A stretch of DNA of 64,000 bases from Flavobacteriales bacterium (lineage in GTDB: Bacteria > Bacteroidota > Bacteroidia > Flavobacteriales_F > PHOS-HE28). A program made the position numbers and the translations under genes. The stretch covers positions 976,644 through 1,040,643 of the forward strand of contig JADJLR010000001.1 of the NCBI GenBank assembly GCA_016710015.1. The letters run 5' to 3'. The notes beneath the pieces are model-generated. The model saw nothing but the letters and a program-made list of their open reading frames with translations. It did no database searches and had not been told where the DNA came from. Positions 28,965 through 37,521 of this stretch are shown here, piece by piece (position 1 is the first letter of the stretch; each line of letters starts with the position of its first letter).

Positions 28965-29967
28965 TCAGGTCGTTGTTATCGGTCGCCGTTCGTAGGGCCT
29001 GTTGTTCCGGATCACGCGCACACGCGATGCACGAGCTTGTTGCGCACCGCATTGACCACCAGGATCGGCTTCTTGCCTTCAGCACGCTTGCGCTCGAAGT
29101 ACTGGCGCAGTTCACCGGGTTCGCGCACACTTACCAGCGCGGACATGTGCAGCAAGGTCTTGAGCGACTTATCAGCTTGATGCGACACTTGGGTGCGGCC
29201 ACGCACGCTGCTGCCTGAGCCTGCGCTCGAAGGGTGCGACACCGGCATGGCACGAGGCTGGCGCGGCGTGTTGAAGCGTGCAAAGCCATCGGTGCAGGCC
29301 ACCCAGGTATGCGGCGAGCTGCGGGCCAACGCCGGGTATGGTGCGCAACCAGATCGTACTGCCGTTCGGTCTGTGGATCGGTCCCTGATCTCGGCAAGGA
29401 TCAGAGGCATCCACATGGGCCACGAGTTGGTCCTCAAGCTGATCGTCGCTTGTCGATGCGATCGAACTCGGTCCTTAGCCGGCGGTCCATATAGCGGTTC
29501 AGGTCCGTGATGTGAGTCCTATGCCTGGCCCGGCTACGCACTAGGTGGTTCCTACGTGTGATCAAATGCTTGAGCCGGTCCAGCTTCAGGTTCTGTGCTG
29601 TGAACAATCTGGCTTTCTCATGGAAGGTGCGTGCATACTGCGCGATGCGCAGGGCATCCACCTTGTCGTTCTTCACGCGCTTGATACCCATGCTCTGCTG
29701 GATGTCGTTGGGGTGCGCCAACCAAGCATGCCACTGCTGCCCAACGATCAGGTTCAGCATCATCAGTGTGTAGTGCCCGGTTGCTTCCAAGCAGATCAAA
29801 CTCTTGCCCACCTCCACACCGTGACGCTTACTCCACTGACCCATCAACTTCATCACCGCCTTGCGGTCGTTCTCTATTTGCACGCTCTCAAGGTGCGTGC
29901 CTTTTCCATCCAGCAGTGCGAAGTCTAGTGTCGCGCTGCTCACGTCAATGCCTATCCAATGTTCCAT
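28965..29967 (-). pseudogene. IS110-family transposase, copy A (frameshifted)
   Basis: The N-terminal half (29967 to about 29434) is intact: MEHWIGIDVSSATLDFALLD, the DEDD RuvC-like domain, with CLEATGHYTLMML and NDKVDALRIAQYAR holding further acidic residues. After about 29,434 the frame changes more than once. The transposase_20 C-terminal domain (PGVGPQLAAYL, then HMSALVSVREPGELRQYFER and VVNAVRNKLVHRVC) is read in other frames. Restored, it would be about 333 residues, normal for IS110. This family recombines DNA using both a RuvC-like and a Ser-bearing domain. Confidence 0.85.
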
Positions 29968-30223
29968 CAACAGTTACATTTGGGTTGTACAAACGATCGC
30001 TGGAGAGGCTGAGCGACAGGTCCGATGCTCCATGACTCTAATAGGCCCTTACGCCTGCAATTCTATCCGGAGCCTAAGACCTGAGATGACCATGGGTACC
30101 GATAGGTCTCATAGGGCTGTTCCCTATCTGCGGAGTTGGTTCACCCACGGCCAGGCTCAGTTCTCTTCAGTGATCTATCACTCGACAAGGAAGCAACTCC
30201 TTATCGACCGTGCAAGACTAGAG
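29968..30223 (-). ncRNA. Candidate bridge RNA region of IS110 copy A
   Basis: This is the 256-bp non-coding end upstream of the transposase, the place where IS110-group elements encode their bridge RNA. The same sequence in copies B and C is nearly unchanged even where the transposases have decayed. It can form a hairpin with 10-bp arms and a perfect ATAGGG-AACAG-CCCTAT hairpin. No transcript evidence exists; the call rests on position, conservation and structure. Confidence 0.4.
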
Positions 30224-30277
30224 CCGGCGGAGGTTTGGTGGCGGGGTTGCGATCAGTGCTCACCCTGCGGAGGTTTA
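30224..30277 (-). repeat. REP-like unit, right half next to IS110 copy A
   Basis: CCGGCGGAGGTTTGGTGGCG at the IS border, through GCTCACCCTGCGGAGGTTT at the end, is the reverse complement of 34873-34920 of the empty unit. The Rhs coding sequence begins at its end (AAGTACGATGCG). Confidence 0.7.
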
Positions 30278-32207
30278 AGTACGATGCGCTCGGCCAACTT
30301 ACCCAAGCCCAGTTCGCAACGGTGAATGCACCTGTGCAAGACCAGAATTCTACGTACCTCCCACCGAGCTACACCCCCAGCACCAACTACAAACTTTGGA
30401 ACCTCACCTACGACAAGAACGGCAATCTACAGACCCTCGACCGGAACGGACGCGGTGAAGGCTTGGCCATGGACCACTCGCCTACACCTATGCACTCGAT
30501 GGCAATGGCCACAAGACCAACAACCGCCTGCTACAGGTGACCGATGAGGTAAACACCAGTGCTTATCACACCAGCTTCCAACTGCCTGCTGGCCAAGGGT
30601 CGAACAACTACAGTTACAACGCCATGGGCCAACTGACCGGCGATGCGCTGGAGGGCAAGTACTACACCTACTACGCCAATGGAAGGGTAAAGGCTGTGCA
30701 TGCTGATGCTGCGAGAACCCAGACACTGGCCAGCTTCACCTACGATGCCGCTGGGAACCGTCTTTTGAAGGTGGCCTATGCCACCGATGGCACCACCCCA
30801 ACGGAACGCACCTGGTACCTGCGCGATGGCAGCGGCGGTGTGATGAGCTACGCCATAGAAGATGTGGCGTTACAGACCACCACCGAGGAATTGCCCATTG
30901 CAGGTGTTGGCAGCTACCTGCGTGCAAGCTTGAGGACGCGCTACGAAGTGAGCGACCACCTGGGCAATACACGAGTCTCCTTCACCACCGATGGCAATGG
31001 CGATGTGCTTGTAATTGAAGCGCACGACTACTACCCTCACGGCGGCCTCCTTCCTGGTCGACAACTGAGTGGCACCGGCGGTAGCCCCCTCGCCTACCAA
31101 GGCCAGGAATATGACCCAGAAGTGGGGCTCACCGCTTTTAACCTACGCCAATACGATGGGCGCATAGGCCGATGGCTCACCACCGACCCTTACGGCCAGC
31201 ACCATAGCCCCTACCTGGCCATGAGCAACAACCCGGTGAGTTTCGTGGATCCGGATGGGGGGTATGATCAGCGGGACCGACTTATTGATGAAATATGGGA
31301 TTCGGGCTTGGGGCTCTCCGCAGCGTTCTCGAATTGGGACGAGTACTACCTCTATCGGGACGAACAGGACCAGTATGACCAGGGATACATGGTGGAGGAT
31401 TATCAGGCCTACTATTCCTACCAGTACTGCCAGTGGAGGCAGGTGGTCACCATAGGTGGTAGGTCCGAGAGCGTATTGATGCAGACGAAGCGCAGCCATG
31501 AACGCATCAATGTATACATCTCTAGACGGCATATGACCACTGGAGAGCGCATCTACGAGCGGGTTTCGCGCAATTTGAAACAGAGACCCGGCTACTTCGA
31601 TGGTATGGGTACAGAAATGGCATCGGGCTTCATGGAGACCTTGCACACCTCGTTGGACCTTGTTGGTATGGCACCAGGCATTGGCGAAGGGGCCGATGTC
31701 GTCAATGGCTTGATCTATCTGGCCGAGGGAGACCGTTGGAACGCAGGCATTAGCTTTGCCGGTGCCGCTGTGGTTGTCGGTGGCCAGGCCATTACGGGGG
31801 CCAGGTTGATGGCCAAGGGGACGGCTGGTGCCGCAAAGACGGCAACTCGATGGGGGCCAACAACTGGAGCAGGCCCATTGGGTGAGAGAATTGCCGCTAC
31901 GTTCAGAGGCGGTTCATACACGGAAATGGTGACGCAGGAGGCGACTACACTTTACCGGGCTTACGGTGGAAACGCTGAAGAGCTTGGTTCGTATTGGACG
32001 CGAACCGCTCCGACAGGTCCGCTACAAACGAGAATTGATGGTGCTCTTCTTCCTAAGTGGGGCAATACCGCTGAGAGTGTTTCTAGGATTACGGTTCCAA
32101 AGGGGACTACGATTTATGACGGATTTGCCGCCCCGCAAGGAAACCTAATGGGAGGCGGCAGCCAAGTGTTCATCCCTCAAGTAAATCCACAATGGCTAGT
32201 GAAATGA
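30278..32207 (+). pseudogene. Rhs/YD-repeat protein fragment with C-terminal toxin 1
   Basis: The 5' part of the gene is missing: Rhs coding starts at the REP boundary with KYDALGQLTQAQF. A one-base loss in a T-run near 30479 shifts the frame, after which it is open from about 30,480 to the stop. The Rhs core follows (YDAAGNRLLKVAY, SDHLGNTRVSF, YQGQEYDPEVGLTAFNLRQY, GRIGRWLTTDPYG). Next is a pre-toxin segment (MAPGIGEGADVVNGLIYLAE) and, after about 31,800, a unique 125-residue tip: TLYRAYGGNAEELGSYWTRT, VPKGTTIYDGFAAPQGN, GGGSQVFIPQ. The tip resembles ADP-ribosyltransferase-like polymorphic toxins, which is tentative. An immunity gene overlaps its 3' end. Confidence 0.75.
30674..31800 (+). 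repeat. Rhs core duplication, copy 1
   Basis: About 1.13 kb matches 32929-34055 at a constant offset of 2,255 bases. A stretch from about 31,235 to 31,508 is identical by eye. The match stops where the two toxin tips begin. Confidence 0.9.
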
Positions 32208-32449
32208 AATCGTGCCCTTGGGAACGCATCCCCGACTTCGACGGGTGGTCTGAATTTGAGCGCTTCGAAGCTTGGTTGAAGGACCAAGTTGCGGAAGGGG
32301 TCGCTGAAGAATGCTCTGTTTTGAAGCCGTATAGTGAGGCAGCCTGCTTGAAGGAAAAATGGTTTGCTCACGTGCCTAGCGCTCAAGTTTGGCGGCTGGT
32401 CTGGCCTGAACCTCCCTTTGCTGGAGTTTTTGAAAAAGTCACCATGTAA
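32192..32449 (+). CDS. Candidate immunity protein for Rhs toxin 1
   Basis: 85 residues, overlapping the last 16 bases of the Rhs gene in another frame. This is the usual tight spacing of toxin and immunity genes. The sequence is small, acidic and Trp-rich (FDGWSEFERFEAWLKDQVAE, then EKWFAHVPSAQVWRLVWPEP). Similar WRLV-x-P-x-PF endings occur in immunity proteins following ADP-ribosyltransferase-like tips, as far as I recall. The protein should bind and block the toxin in the cytosol. Assignment is by position and general character. Confidence 0.6.
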   Translation: MASEMKSCPWERIPDFDGWSEFERFEAWLKDQVAEGVAEECSVLKPYSEAACLKEKWFAHVPSAQVWRLVWPEPPFAGVFEKVTM

Positions 32450-32731
32450 GAGGGTCCGTGCGAAGGATGATGCGATGTATTTAGTGATCTTTATTTGCCG
32501 CTACAGCTCCCCAAGATCTGGTACATGGGAAAGGAGCAACCCATAGCACACCTCATATCCGGAAGATGAGAAAGTGCAAATTGACCCAACCTCAGAACGT
32601 AGCGAAGCTCCGCAAGCATGAGATATGGCCAAAGGGCTAAGTTCAATCTGGATCTACTGCAGCTTCCTATCAAACCCAGCTTTCGATCCTTAGAAACCGT
32701 CGGGGGCGCCGGGGGGGTGTGAGGGCCGTGC

Positions 32732-32900
32732 TCAACGGTCCACGACCAATCGGTTCGCCAGACGCTTGCCTTCGCTGGTGCTGGAAAGCAGGTAAAGCCC
32801 CGGTGCTGATCGTATATGCTCAACACAGCACGGTCAGTGGTGCTTTGTTGGGAAAGCACGATGCGGCCGCTGGCATCTAGACCCACGCAGGGTGTCCGCT
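32732..32900 (-). pseudogene. Remnant of a T9SS sorting domain
   Basis: On the minus strand LDASGRIVLSQQSTTDRAVL, then (after a one-base shift) PGLYLLSSTSEGKRLANRLV and a stop at 32732-32734, is the end of a T9SS type A sorting domain. Nothing upstream continues the gene. It is a debris fragment left between the first immunity gene and the second Rhs tip. The rest of 32,450-32,928 shows no gene. Confidence 0.6.
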
Positions 32901-32911
32901 GAGTCAGTGTC

Positions 32912-32928
32912 AAACCTCTGCTGGGTCT
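32912..32928 (+). repeat. Degenerate REP-like half-site at the second Rhs junction
   Basis: AAACCTCTGCTGGGTCT differs from AAACCTCCGCCGGGTCT of the empty REP-like unit (34910-34926) by two transitions. The duplicated Rhs core starts directly after it. Confidence 0.45.
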
Positions 32929-34055
32929 CGCCAACGGACGCGTGAAGGCTGTGCATGCCGATGCTGCGCGAACGCATACGCTGGCCTCCTTCACCTATGA
33001 TGCCGGTGGCAACCGCCTACTGAAGGTGGCCTATGCCACCGATGGCACCACCCCTACGGAAAGTACTTGGTACCTACGCGATGGAAGCGGCGGGGTGTTG
33101 AGCTATACCCATGTGGATGAGCTGTTGCAAACCACCACCGAGGAATTGCCCATTGCCGGAGTAGGCAGCTACCTGCGCGCAAGCCTCAAGACGCGCTACG
33201 AAGTGAGCGACCACTTGGGCAATACACGAGTCTCCTTCACCACCGATGGCAACGGGGATGTGCTTGTAATTGAAGCGCACGACTATTACCCGCACGGTGG
33301 CCTCCTCCCAGGCCGGCAACTAAGCGGCACCGGCGGTAGCCCCCTCGCCTACCAAGGCCAGGAATACGACCCCGAGGTGGGCCTTACCGCCTTTAACCTG
33401 CGCCAATACGATGGGCGCATAGGCCGCTGGTTGACCACAGACCGTTTTGGCCAACACCATAGCCCCTACCTGGCCATGAGCAACAACCCGGTGAGTTTCG
33501 TGGATCCGGATGGGGGGTATGATCAGCGGGACCGACTTATTGATGAAATATGGGATTCGGGCTTGGGGCTCTCCGCAGCGTTCTCGAATTGGGACGAGTA
33601 CTACCTCTATCGGGACGAACAGGACCAGTATGACCAGGGATACATGGTGGAGGATTATCAGGCCTACTATTCCTACCAGTACTGCCAGTGGAGGCAGGTG
33701 GTCACCATAGGTGGTAGGTCCGAGAGCGTATTGATGCAGACGAAGCGCAGCCATGAACGCATCGATGTATACATCTCTCGCCGGCATATGACCACTGGAG
33801 AGCGCATCTACGAGCGGGTATCGCGCAATTTGAAACAGAGACCCGGTTACTTCGATGGCATGGGAAAAGCTCTGGCCTCGGGCTTCATGGAGACCTTGCA
33901 CACCTCGTTGGACCTTGTTGGTATGGCACCAGGCATTGGCGAAGGGGCCGATGTCGTCAATGGTTTGATCTATCTGGCCGAAGGAGACCGTTGGAACGCG
34001 ACAATTAGCTTTGCCGGTGCCGTTGCAGTAGTTGGGGGGCAGGCGATCACCGGAG
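32929..34055 (+). repeat. Rhs core duplication, copy 2
   Basis: Direct repeat of 30674-31800, offset 2,255 bases. The few differences are mostly single-base changes, clustered at the edges. Confidence 0.9.
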
Positions 34056-34426
34056 CGAGGTTGTTGGGAAAGGTGGCCAATGCCCCAATACCCAAGCCCC
34101 GACTTCCTGGGCCAACCATTGATCCACTGACCGGACAGCCCGTCGGACGGTTCATTGGCAACCAAAGTGGACCGCCAATGATTGAACCAGTCGGGGGGAG
34201 TACGGTATCGGCTGGCCGAGGTGGTGTCGATACGCACACGCTTTACCCGAATGGATCGAATTATCAGCGACTTAATCCGGTGGGACACCCTAATAACCCA
34301 ACACCACACGCGCATGGCCACGCACTTGGCACTGGTCCGGGTATGAATGGCCAAGGTCCATCGCTCGACAGATCGGGTAACGTCGTACCTTGGAATAGCA
34401 CTGATGCACACTGGCCTTTCCCTTAA
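32929..34426 (+). CDS. Orphan Rhs tip with C-terminal toxin 2
   Basis: The reading frame is open with a first ATG at 32942 (494 residues), but it begins in the middle of an Rhs protein, so it is a 5'-truncated tip, not a full gene. The core is nearly identical to the first copy up to AITGARLLGK. After a proline-rich linker the last 65 residues differ: DTHTLYPNGSNYQRLNPVGH, PTPHAHGHALGTGPG and a final NSTDAHWPFP. The His-rich pattern is like the polymorphic toxin type 24 group (putative nuclease), a tentative match. The next gene, 8 bases on, is its candidate immunity protein. Such silent tips can replace an expressed tip by recombination in the shared core. Confidence 0.75.
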
Positions 34427-34434
34427 TAGTCCAC

Positions 34435-34848
34435 ATGAACCCTGAACAATTTCTACAATCAATTTATTTGGGCGACCGTGCATGCAAAGCGGTGCACATC
34501 GAATCGTTAAGGAGACAGATTGCTATCCAAGTCGACGTCATCTCCCGACTGAAGCCCGGCACGAAGACATGGGGGTTCTTCTCTGAGGCGGACATACCGA
34601 ATGGTTGGCTGGTTTTCGGCGATGTTCGCGCTGTTCGTTTTGAACCTGCTGGCCCCGTCCCGAACGATCTCATTAATAGTATTTCAGTGAAGCTTCTAGA
34701 TCCCTGCGAAGATTCTCCGAAATACTTATTTGAACTCTCCATTGATTCAGTGGACTCAATCGGGATCCATACTGAAGTTCTTCTCCAAATCGAAGCAAGT
34801 AGCCTTCATATAGAAGACCCGAAGGGTCAAGTATCATCATCATTTTAG
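34435..34848 (+). CDS. Candidate immunity protein for Rhs toxin 2 (DUF6258-like)
   Basis: 137 residues starting 8 bases after the Rhs tip. The sequence has YLGDRACKAVHIES near the start, IQVDVISRLKPGTKTWGFFS, then FEPAGPVPNDLINSISVKLL and an acidic C-terminus. This matches my memory of the DUF6258 family, found behind polymorphic toxins. It is AT-richer than the surrounding chromosome, fitting acquired cargo. A soluble cytosolic inhibitor of toxin 2 is the likely role. Confidence 0.6.
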   Translation: MNPEQFLQSIYLGDRACKAVHIESLRRQIAIQVDVISRLKPGTKTWGFFSEADIPNGWLVFGDVRAVRFEPAGPVPNDLINSISVKLLDPCEDSPKYLFELSIDSVDSIGIHTEVLLQIEASSLHIEDPKGQVSSSF

Positions 34849-34871
34849 TCCCCTGCTGGCGCGAATTCTAG

Positions 34872-34957
34872 ACCTCCGCAGGGTGAGCACTGATCGCAAC
34901 CCCGCCACCAAACCTCCGCCGGGTCTGTCCGCTGCTCTTGAGCGGACGACCCTGCGG
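34872..34957 (+). repeat. Intact (unoccupied) REP-like unit
   Basis: The unit contains ACCTCCGCAGGGTGAGCACT, then AAACCTCCGCCGGGTCTGTC, then the hairpin GTCCGCT-GCTCTTG-AGCGGAC (34926-34946) and CGACCCTGCGG. It is the empty version of the site into which all three IS110 copies inserted, between CCGG and GTCTG. It lies 33 bases upstream of the RAYT gene. Confidence 0.8.
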
Positions 34958-34989
34958 TTTCGAAGACGGTAGCTCCGCTACCTTCCGGC

Positions 34990-35577
34990 ATGGCCGTGCG
35001 GCGCAAACGGGAGAAGGACCACGCAGTGTACTTCGGAACATTCACTTGCTACCAGTGGATCCCCTTGTTGCACATGACCAACGCTTATGACGCCGTGTAC
35101 AAGTGGATGCATATTGCACACGGTCTGGGCTACCGTTTCTTCGGGTATGCCATCATGCCCAATCACTTCCACTTCGTGATCCGGGTACCGGAAGGTGGGG
35201 CGGTGAACACCGTGCTAGCCAACGGCAAGCGCTTCTTGGCCTACGAGATCATCGAACGATCCAAGGCGCTCGGTCTTGACGATGTGCTCCTGCAACTCCA
35301 GCAGGGAGTTCGGGCTTCCGACAGCGCACGCAAACAGAAACACCGGGACTTCGCCACCACCACGGACCTGATCGAACTGTTCGATGCCCGCATGATCGAG
35401 CAAAAGCTGAAGTACATCCACGCCAATCCGGTGAGTAAGAAGTGGCATTTGGTGGATGATGCGGTGGAGTATCCGCACTCCAGCTTTGCTTCCTACGCCG
35501 ATGGCCGGAACCGTGAAGCTCCGTTGGATGCCTACCAAGCGCATGGATACCTGGGCGGAAAGGGCGCCCCGTGGTAA
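34990..35577 (+). CDS. REP-associated tyrosine transposase (RAYT, Y1/HUH family)
   Basis: 195 residues. The HUH metal motif is AIMPNHFHFVIRVPEGG (H59, H61). The catalytic tyrosine is Y142 in IEQKLKYIHANPV, and a conserved WHL-x-YPHSS segment follows. This is the TnpA_REP/RAYT branch of the IS200 superfamily: single-copy, without its own IS ends, nicking single-stranded REP hairpins. Inverted REP-like elements flank it (34872-34957 and 35655-35700), making a typical REPtron. Both REP forms carry the GTCTG/CAGAC and CCCTGCGG sides, so the protein probably processes these hairpins. The ATG at 34990 fits the family N-terminus. Confidence 0.85.
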   Translation: MAVRRKREKDHAVYFGTFTCYQWIPLLHMTNAYDAVYKWMHIAHGLGYRFFGYAIMPNHFHFVIRVPEGGAVNTVLANGKRFLAYEIIERSKALGLDDVLLQLQQGVRASDSARKQKHRDFATTTDLIELFDARMIEQKLKYIHANPVSKKWHLVDDAVEYPHSSFASYADGRNREAPLDAYQAHGYLGGKGAPW

Positions 35578-35654
35578 AGCGAAATACCGGGTTCGTAATT
35601 TGGAGGCACCATGAGTGATGATGTCGGATACGGGAAGGTACGTGCGGCTACGTG

Positions 35655-35700
35655 GCCGCAGGGTCGTCCAGTACCGGCTACTCGCCGGGGCGGGACAGAC
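35655..35700 (-). repeat. REP-like element 3 (left half, split by IS110 copy B)
   Basis: GCCGCAGGGTCGTCC, a CCGGC-TACTC-GCCGG hairpin, and GGGACAGAC. This is inverted relative to the unit upstream of RAYT and almost identical to REP-like element 1. IS110 copy B starts right after CAGAC. Confidence 0.7.
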
Positions 35701-35880
35701 CTATTCTATGTCATTTGCAGCATTACGATGAGTTTATTTTAGGCATGAGGAACTCCAGGCATGTGCCAGGGCGCGTGACACATGTTCATGCCCGTCGTTC
35801 ATCGCGCCTATCCTGGCAGGTTGCTCTCCAGCAGAGCCTACTTCCGTTTGGGCGCGATGCACAAAGTTGCAACTAGTGGT

Positions 35881-36745
35881 TCAGGTCGTTGTTATCGGTC
35901 GCCGTTCGTAGGGCCTGTTGTTCCGGATGCACGCGATGCACGAGCTTGTTGCGCACTGCATTGACCACAGGATCGGCTTCTGCCTTCAGCACGCTTGGCT
36001 CGAATGCGGCGCAGTTCACCGGGTTCGCGCACACTTACCAGCGCGGACATGTGCAGGGTCTTGAGCGACTTATCAGCGATGCGCGGTGCGGCCACGCACT
36101 GCTGCCTGGTGCGCTCGAAGGGTGCGCAGGCATGGCAGGTGGCGCGGCGTGTTGAAGCGCAAAGCCATCGGTGCAGACGGGCCAACGCCGGGTATGGTGC
36201 GCAACAGATCGTTGCGTTGGTCCGTGGATCGGTCCTAACATGGCCACGAGTTGGCCGTCGCTTGTCGATGCGTCGAACTCGTGCTGGCGGTCCATATAGC
36301 GGTTCAGGTCCGTGATGTGTGTCCTTCGGCCCGGCTGCACTAGGTGGTGGTCCTGACAAATGCTTGAGCCGGTCCAGCTCAGGTTCTGTGCTTAGGCAAT
36401 CTGGCTTTCTCATGGAAGGTGCGTGCATACTGCGCGATGCGCAGGATCCACCTTGTCGTTCTTCACGCGCTTGATACCCATGCTCTGCTGGATGTCGTTG
36501 GGGTGCGCACCAAGCATGCCACTGCTGCCCAACGATCGGGTTCAGCATCATCGGTAAAGTGCCCGGTTGCTTCCGCAGATCAAACCTTGCCCACCTCCAC
36601 ACCGTGACGCTTACTGACCCATCAACTTCATCACCGCCTTGCGGTCGTTCTCTATTTGCACGCTCTCAAGGTGCGTGCCTTTTCCATCCAGCAGTGCGAA
36701 GTCTAGTGTCGCGCTGCTCACGTCAATGCCTATCCAATGTTCCAT
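35881..36745 (-). pseudogene. IS110-family transposase, copy B (shredded)
   Basis: Fragments of the copy A protein appear in shifting frames (ARFDLRKQPG region, SKPDCLSTEPELDRLKHL, DKSLKTLHMSALVSVREPGE). The start ATG (36745) and stop (35881) positions are conserved, but no continuous product is possible. The density of tiny deletions inside an otherwise well-preserved repeat suggests a collapsed or poorly polished repeat rather than ordinary decay. Confidence 0.8.
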
Positions 36746-37001
36746 CAACAGTTACATTTGGGTTGTACAAACGATCGCTGGAGAGGCTGAGCGACAGGTC
36801 CGATGCTCCATGACTCTAATAGGCCCCTTACGCCTGCAATTCTATCCGAGCCTAAGACCTGAGATGACCATGGGTACCGATAGGTCTCATAGGGCTGTTC
36901 CCTATCTGCGGAGTTGGTTCACCCACGGCCAGGCTCAGTTCTCTTCAGTGATCTATCACTCGACAAGGAAGCAACTCCTTATCGACCGTGCAAGACTAGA
37001 G
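36746..37001 (-). ncRNA. Candidate bridge RNA region of IS110 copy B
   Basis: Nearly identical to the corresponding end of copy A, with the same hairpins, although the adjoining transposase is destroyed. Confidence 0.35.
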
Positions 37002-37057
37002 CCGGCGGAGGTTTTGGTGGCGGGATGTCGATCAGTGCTCACCCTGCGGAGGTTTAG
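37002..37057 (-). repeat. REP-like unit, right half next to IS110 copy B
   Basis: CCGGCGGAGG at the element border, ending in ACCCTGCGGAGGTTTA. It matches 30224-30277 with a few indels. Confidence 0.65.
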
Positions 37058-37094
37058 GAACATACTTTGATCCACATTTGAACGGCAAACGATA

Positions 37095-37463
37095 GTGCGC
37101 AAATTCCTCCATAATTTTGGGTGGCTCTTCTTATGGGGCCTCATAGTCCTATTGGTTTTTCAATGGCGGAAGCGCGATAGTGATCGATTGGATCGGTTTG
37201 GGAAATACACGATTGCAATGACCACGAAGTATTATAGAGCTGCGTCTGGTGATAAATATGTTTCATACGAGTTCAAGTTCCATGGTGATCTCATTCACAG
37301 AAGCAGTGGGGACCATCTGGACTTTGACCTTAACCGGCGCTACTTCGTACGATTCGATTCCACCAATGCACGCAACAGCGAATTGCTAAGCACTCCATTG
37401 GTACCAGACACGTTGTTGAACATTCCCCCAGGGGGCTGGGCGAGCTTGCCTGTCCCGCATTAG
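37095..37463 (+). CDS. Small single-pass membrane protein, orphan cargo
   Basis: 122 residues from a GTG at 37095. One N-terminal helix (FGWLFLWGLIVLLVFQW) is followed by a beta-rich domain (RFGKYTIAMTTKYYRAASGD, VSYEFKFHGDLIHRSSGDH). No family is recognised. The gene is locked between two IS110 copies and REP-like halves, is AT-richer than the chromosome and resembles membrane-anchored immunity-type proteins in size and shape. It may be an orphan immunity gene left from another Rhs cassette; this is inference. Confidence 0.5.
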   Translation: MRKFLHNFGWLFLWGLIVLLVFQWRKRDSDRLDRFGKYTIAMTTKYYRAASGDKYVSYEFKFHGDLIHRSSGDHLDFDLNRRYFVRFDSTNARNSELLSTPLVPDTLLNIPPGGWASLPVPH

Positions 37464-37500
37464 CATTCGGCAAAGTTCGATCCAGACCTTGGCAGGTTGT

Positions 37501-37521
37501 CCGCCCGCAAACCTCCGCCGG
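37501..37521 (+). repeat. REP-like half-site left of IS110 copy C
   Basis: CGCAAACCTCCGCCGG directly precedes the element start CTCTAG. It matches the left half of the empty unit (AAACCTCCGCCGG). Confidence 0.65.

Larger units (their letters stand above)
28776..30223 (-). mobile_element. IS110-family element, copy A (longest copy)
   Basis: The boundaries come from comparing three copies with an empty site: outer flanks are CAGAC on one side and CCGGCGGAGG on the other in all three. Length is 1,448 bp. There are no terminal inverted repeats and no clear target duplication, as expected for IS110. The transposase occupies 28965-29967. Long non-coding ends (about 255 and 190 bp) flank it. The element sits inside a REP-like repeat. 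Confidence 0.85.
35701..37001 (-). mobile_element. IS110-family element, copy B (many small deletions)
   Basis: Same ends and same target position as copy A, but 1,301 bp. About 147 bp are missing, spread over many one- to several-base gaps in the middle (about 35,930-36,620). Both outer parts (first 225 and last 390 bp) are nearly perfect. Confidence 0.85.

Noticed and set aside
30136..30540. A 134-residue protein starting inside the IS110 end and running into Rhs
   Set aside because: Its first part is IS110/REP non-coding sequence; only the later part is Rhs coding, which is then lost at the frameshift.
33320..34483. 387-residue antisense frame opposite the second Rhs tip
   Set aside because: The same antisense frame is partly open opposite the first tip because the cores are duplicated; the sense strand is the clear Rhs protein.
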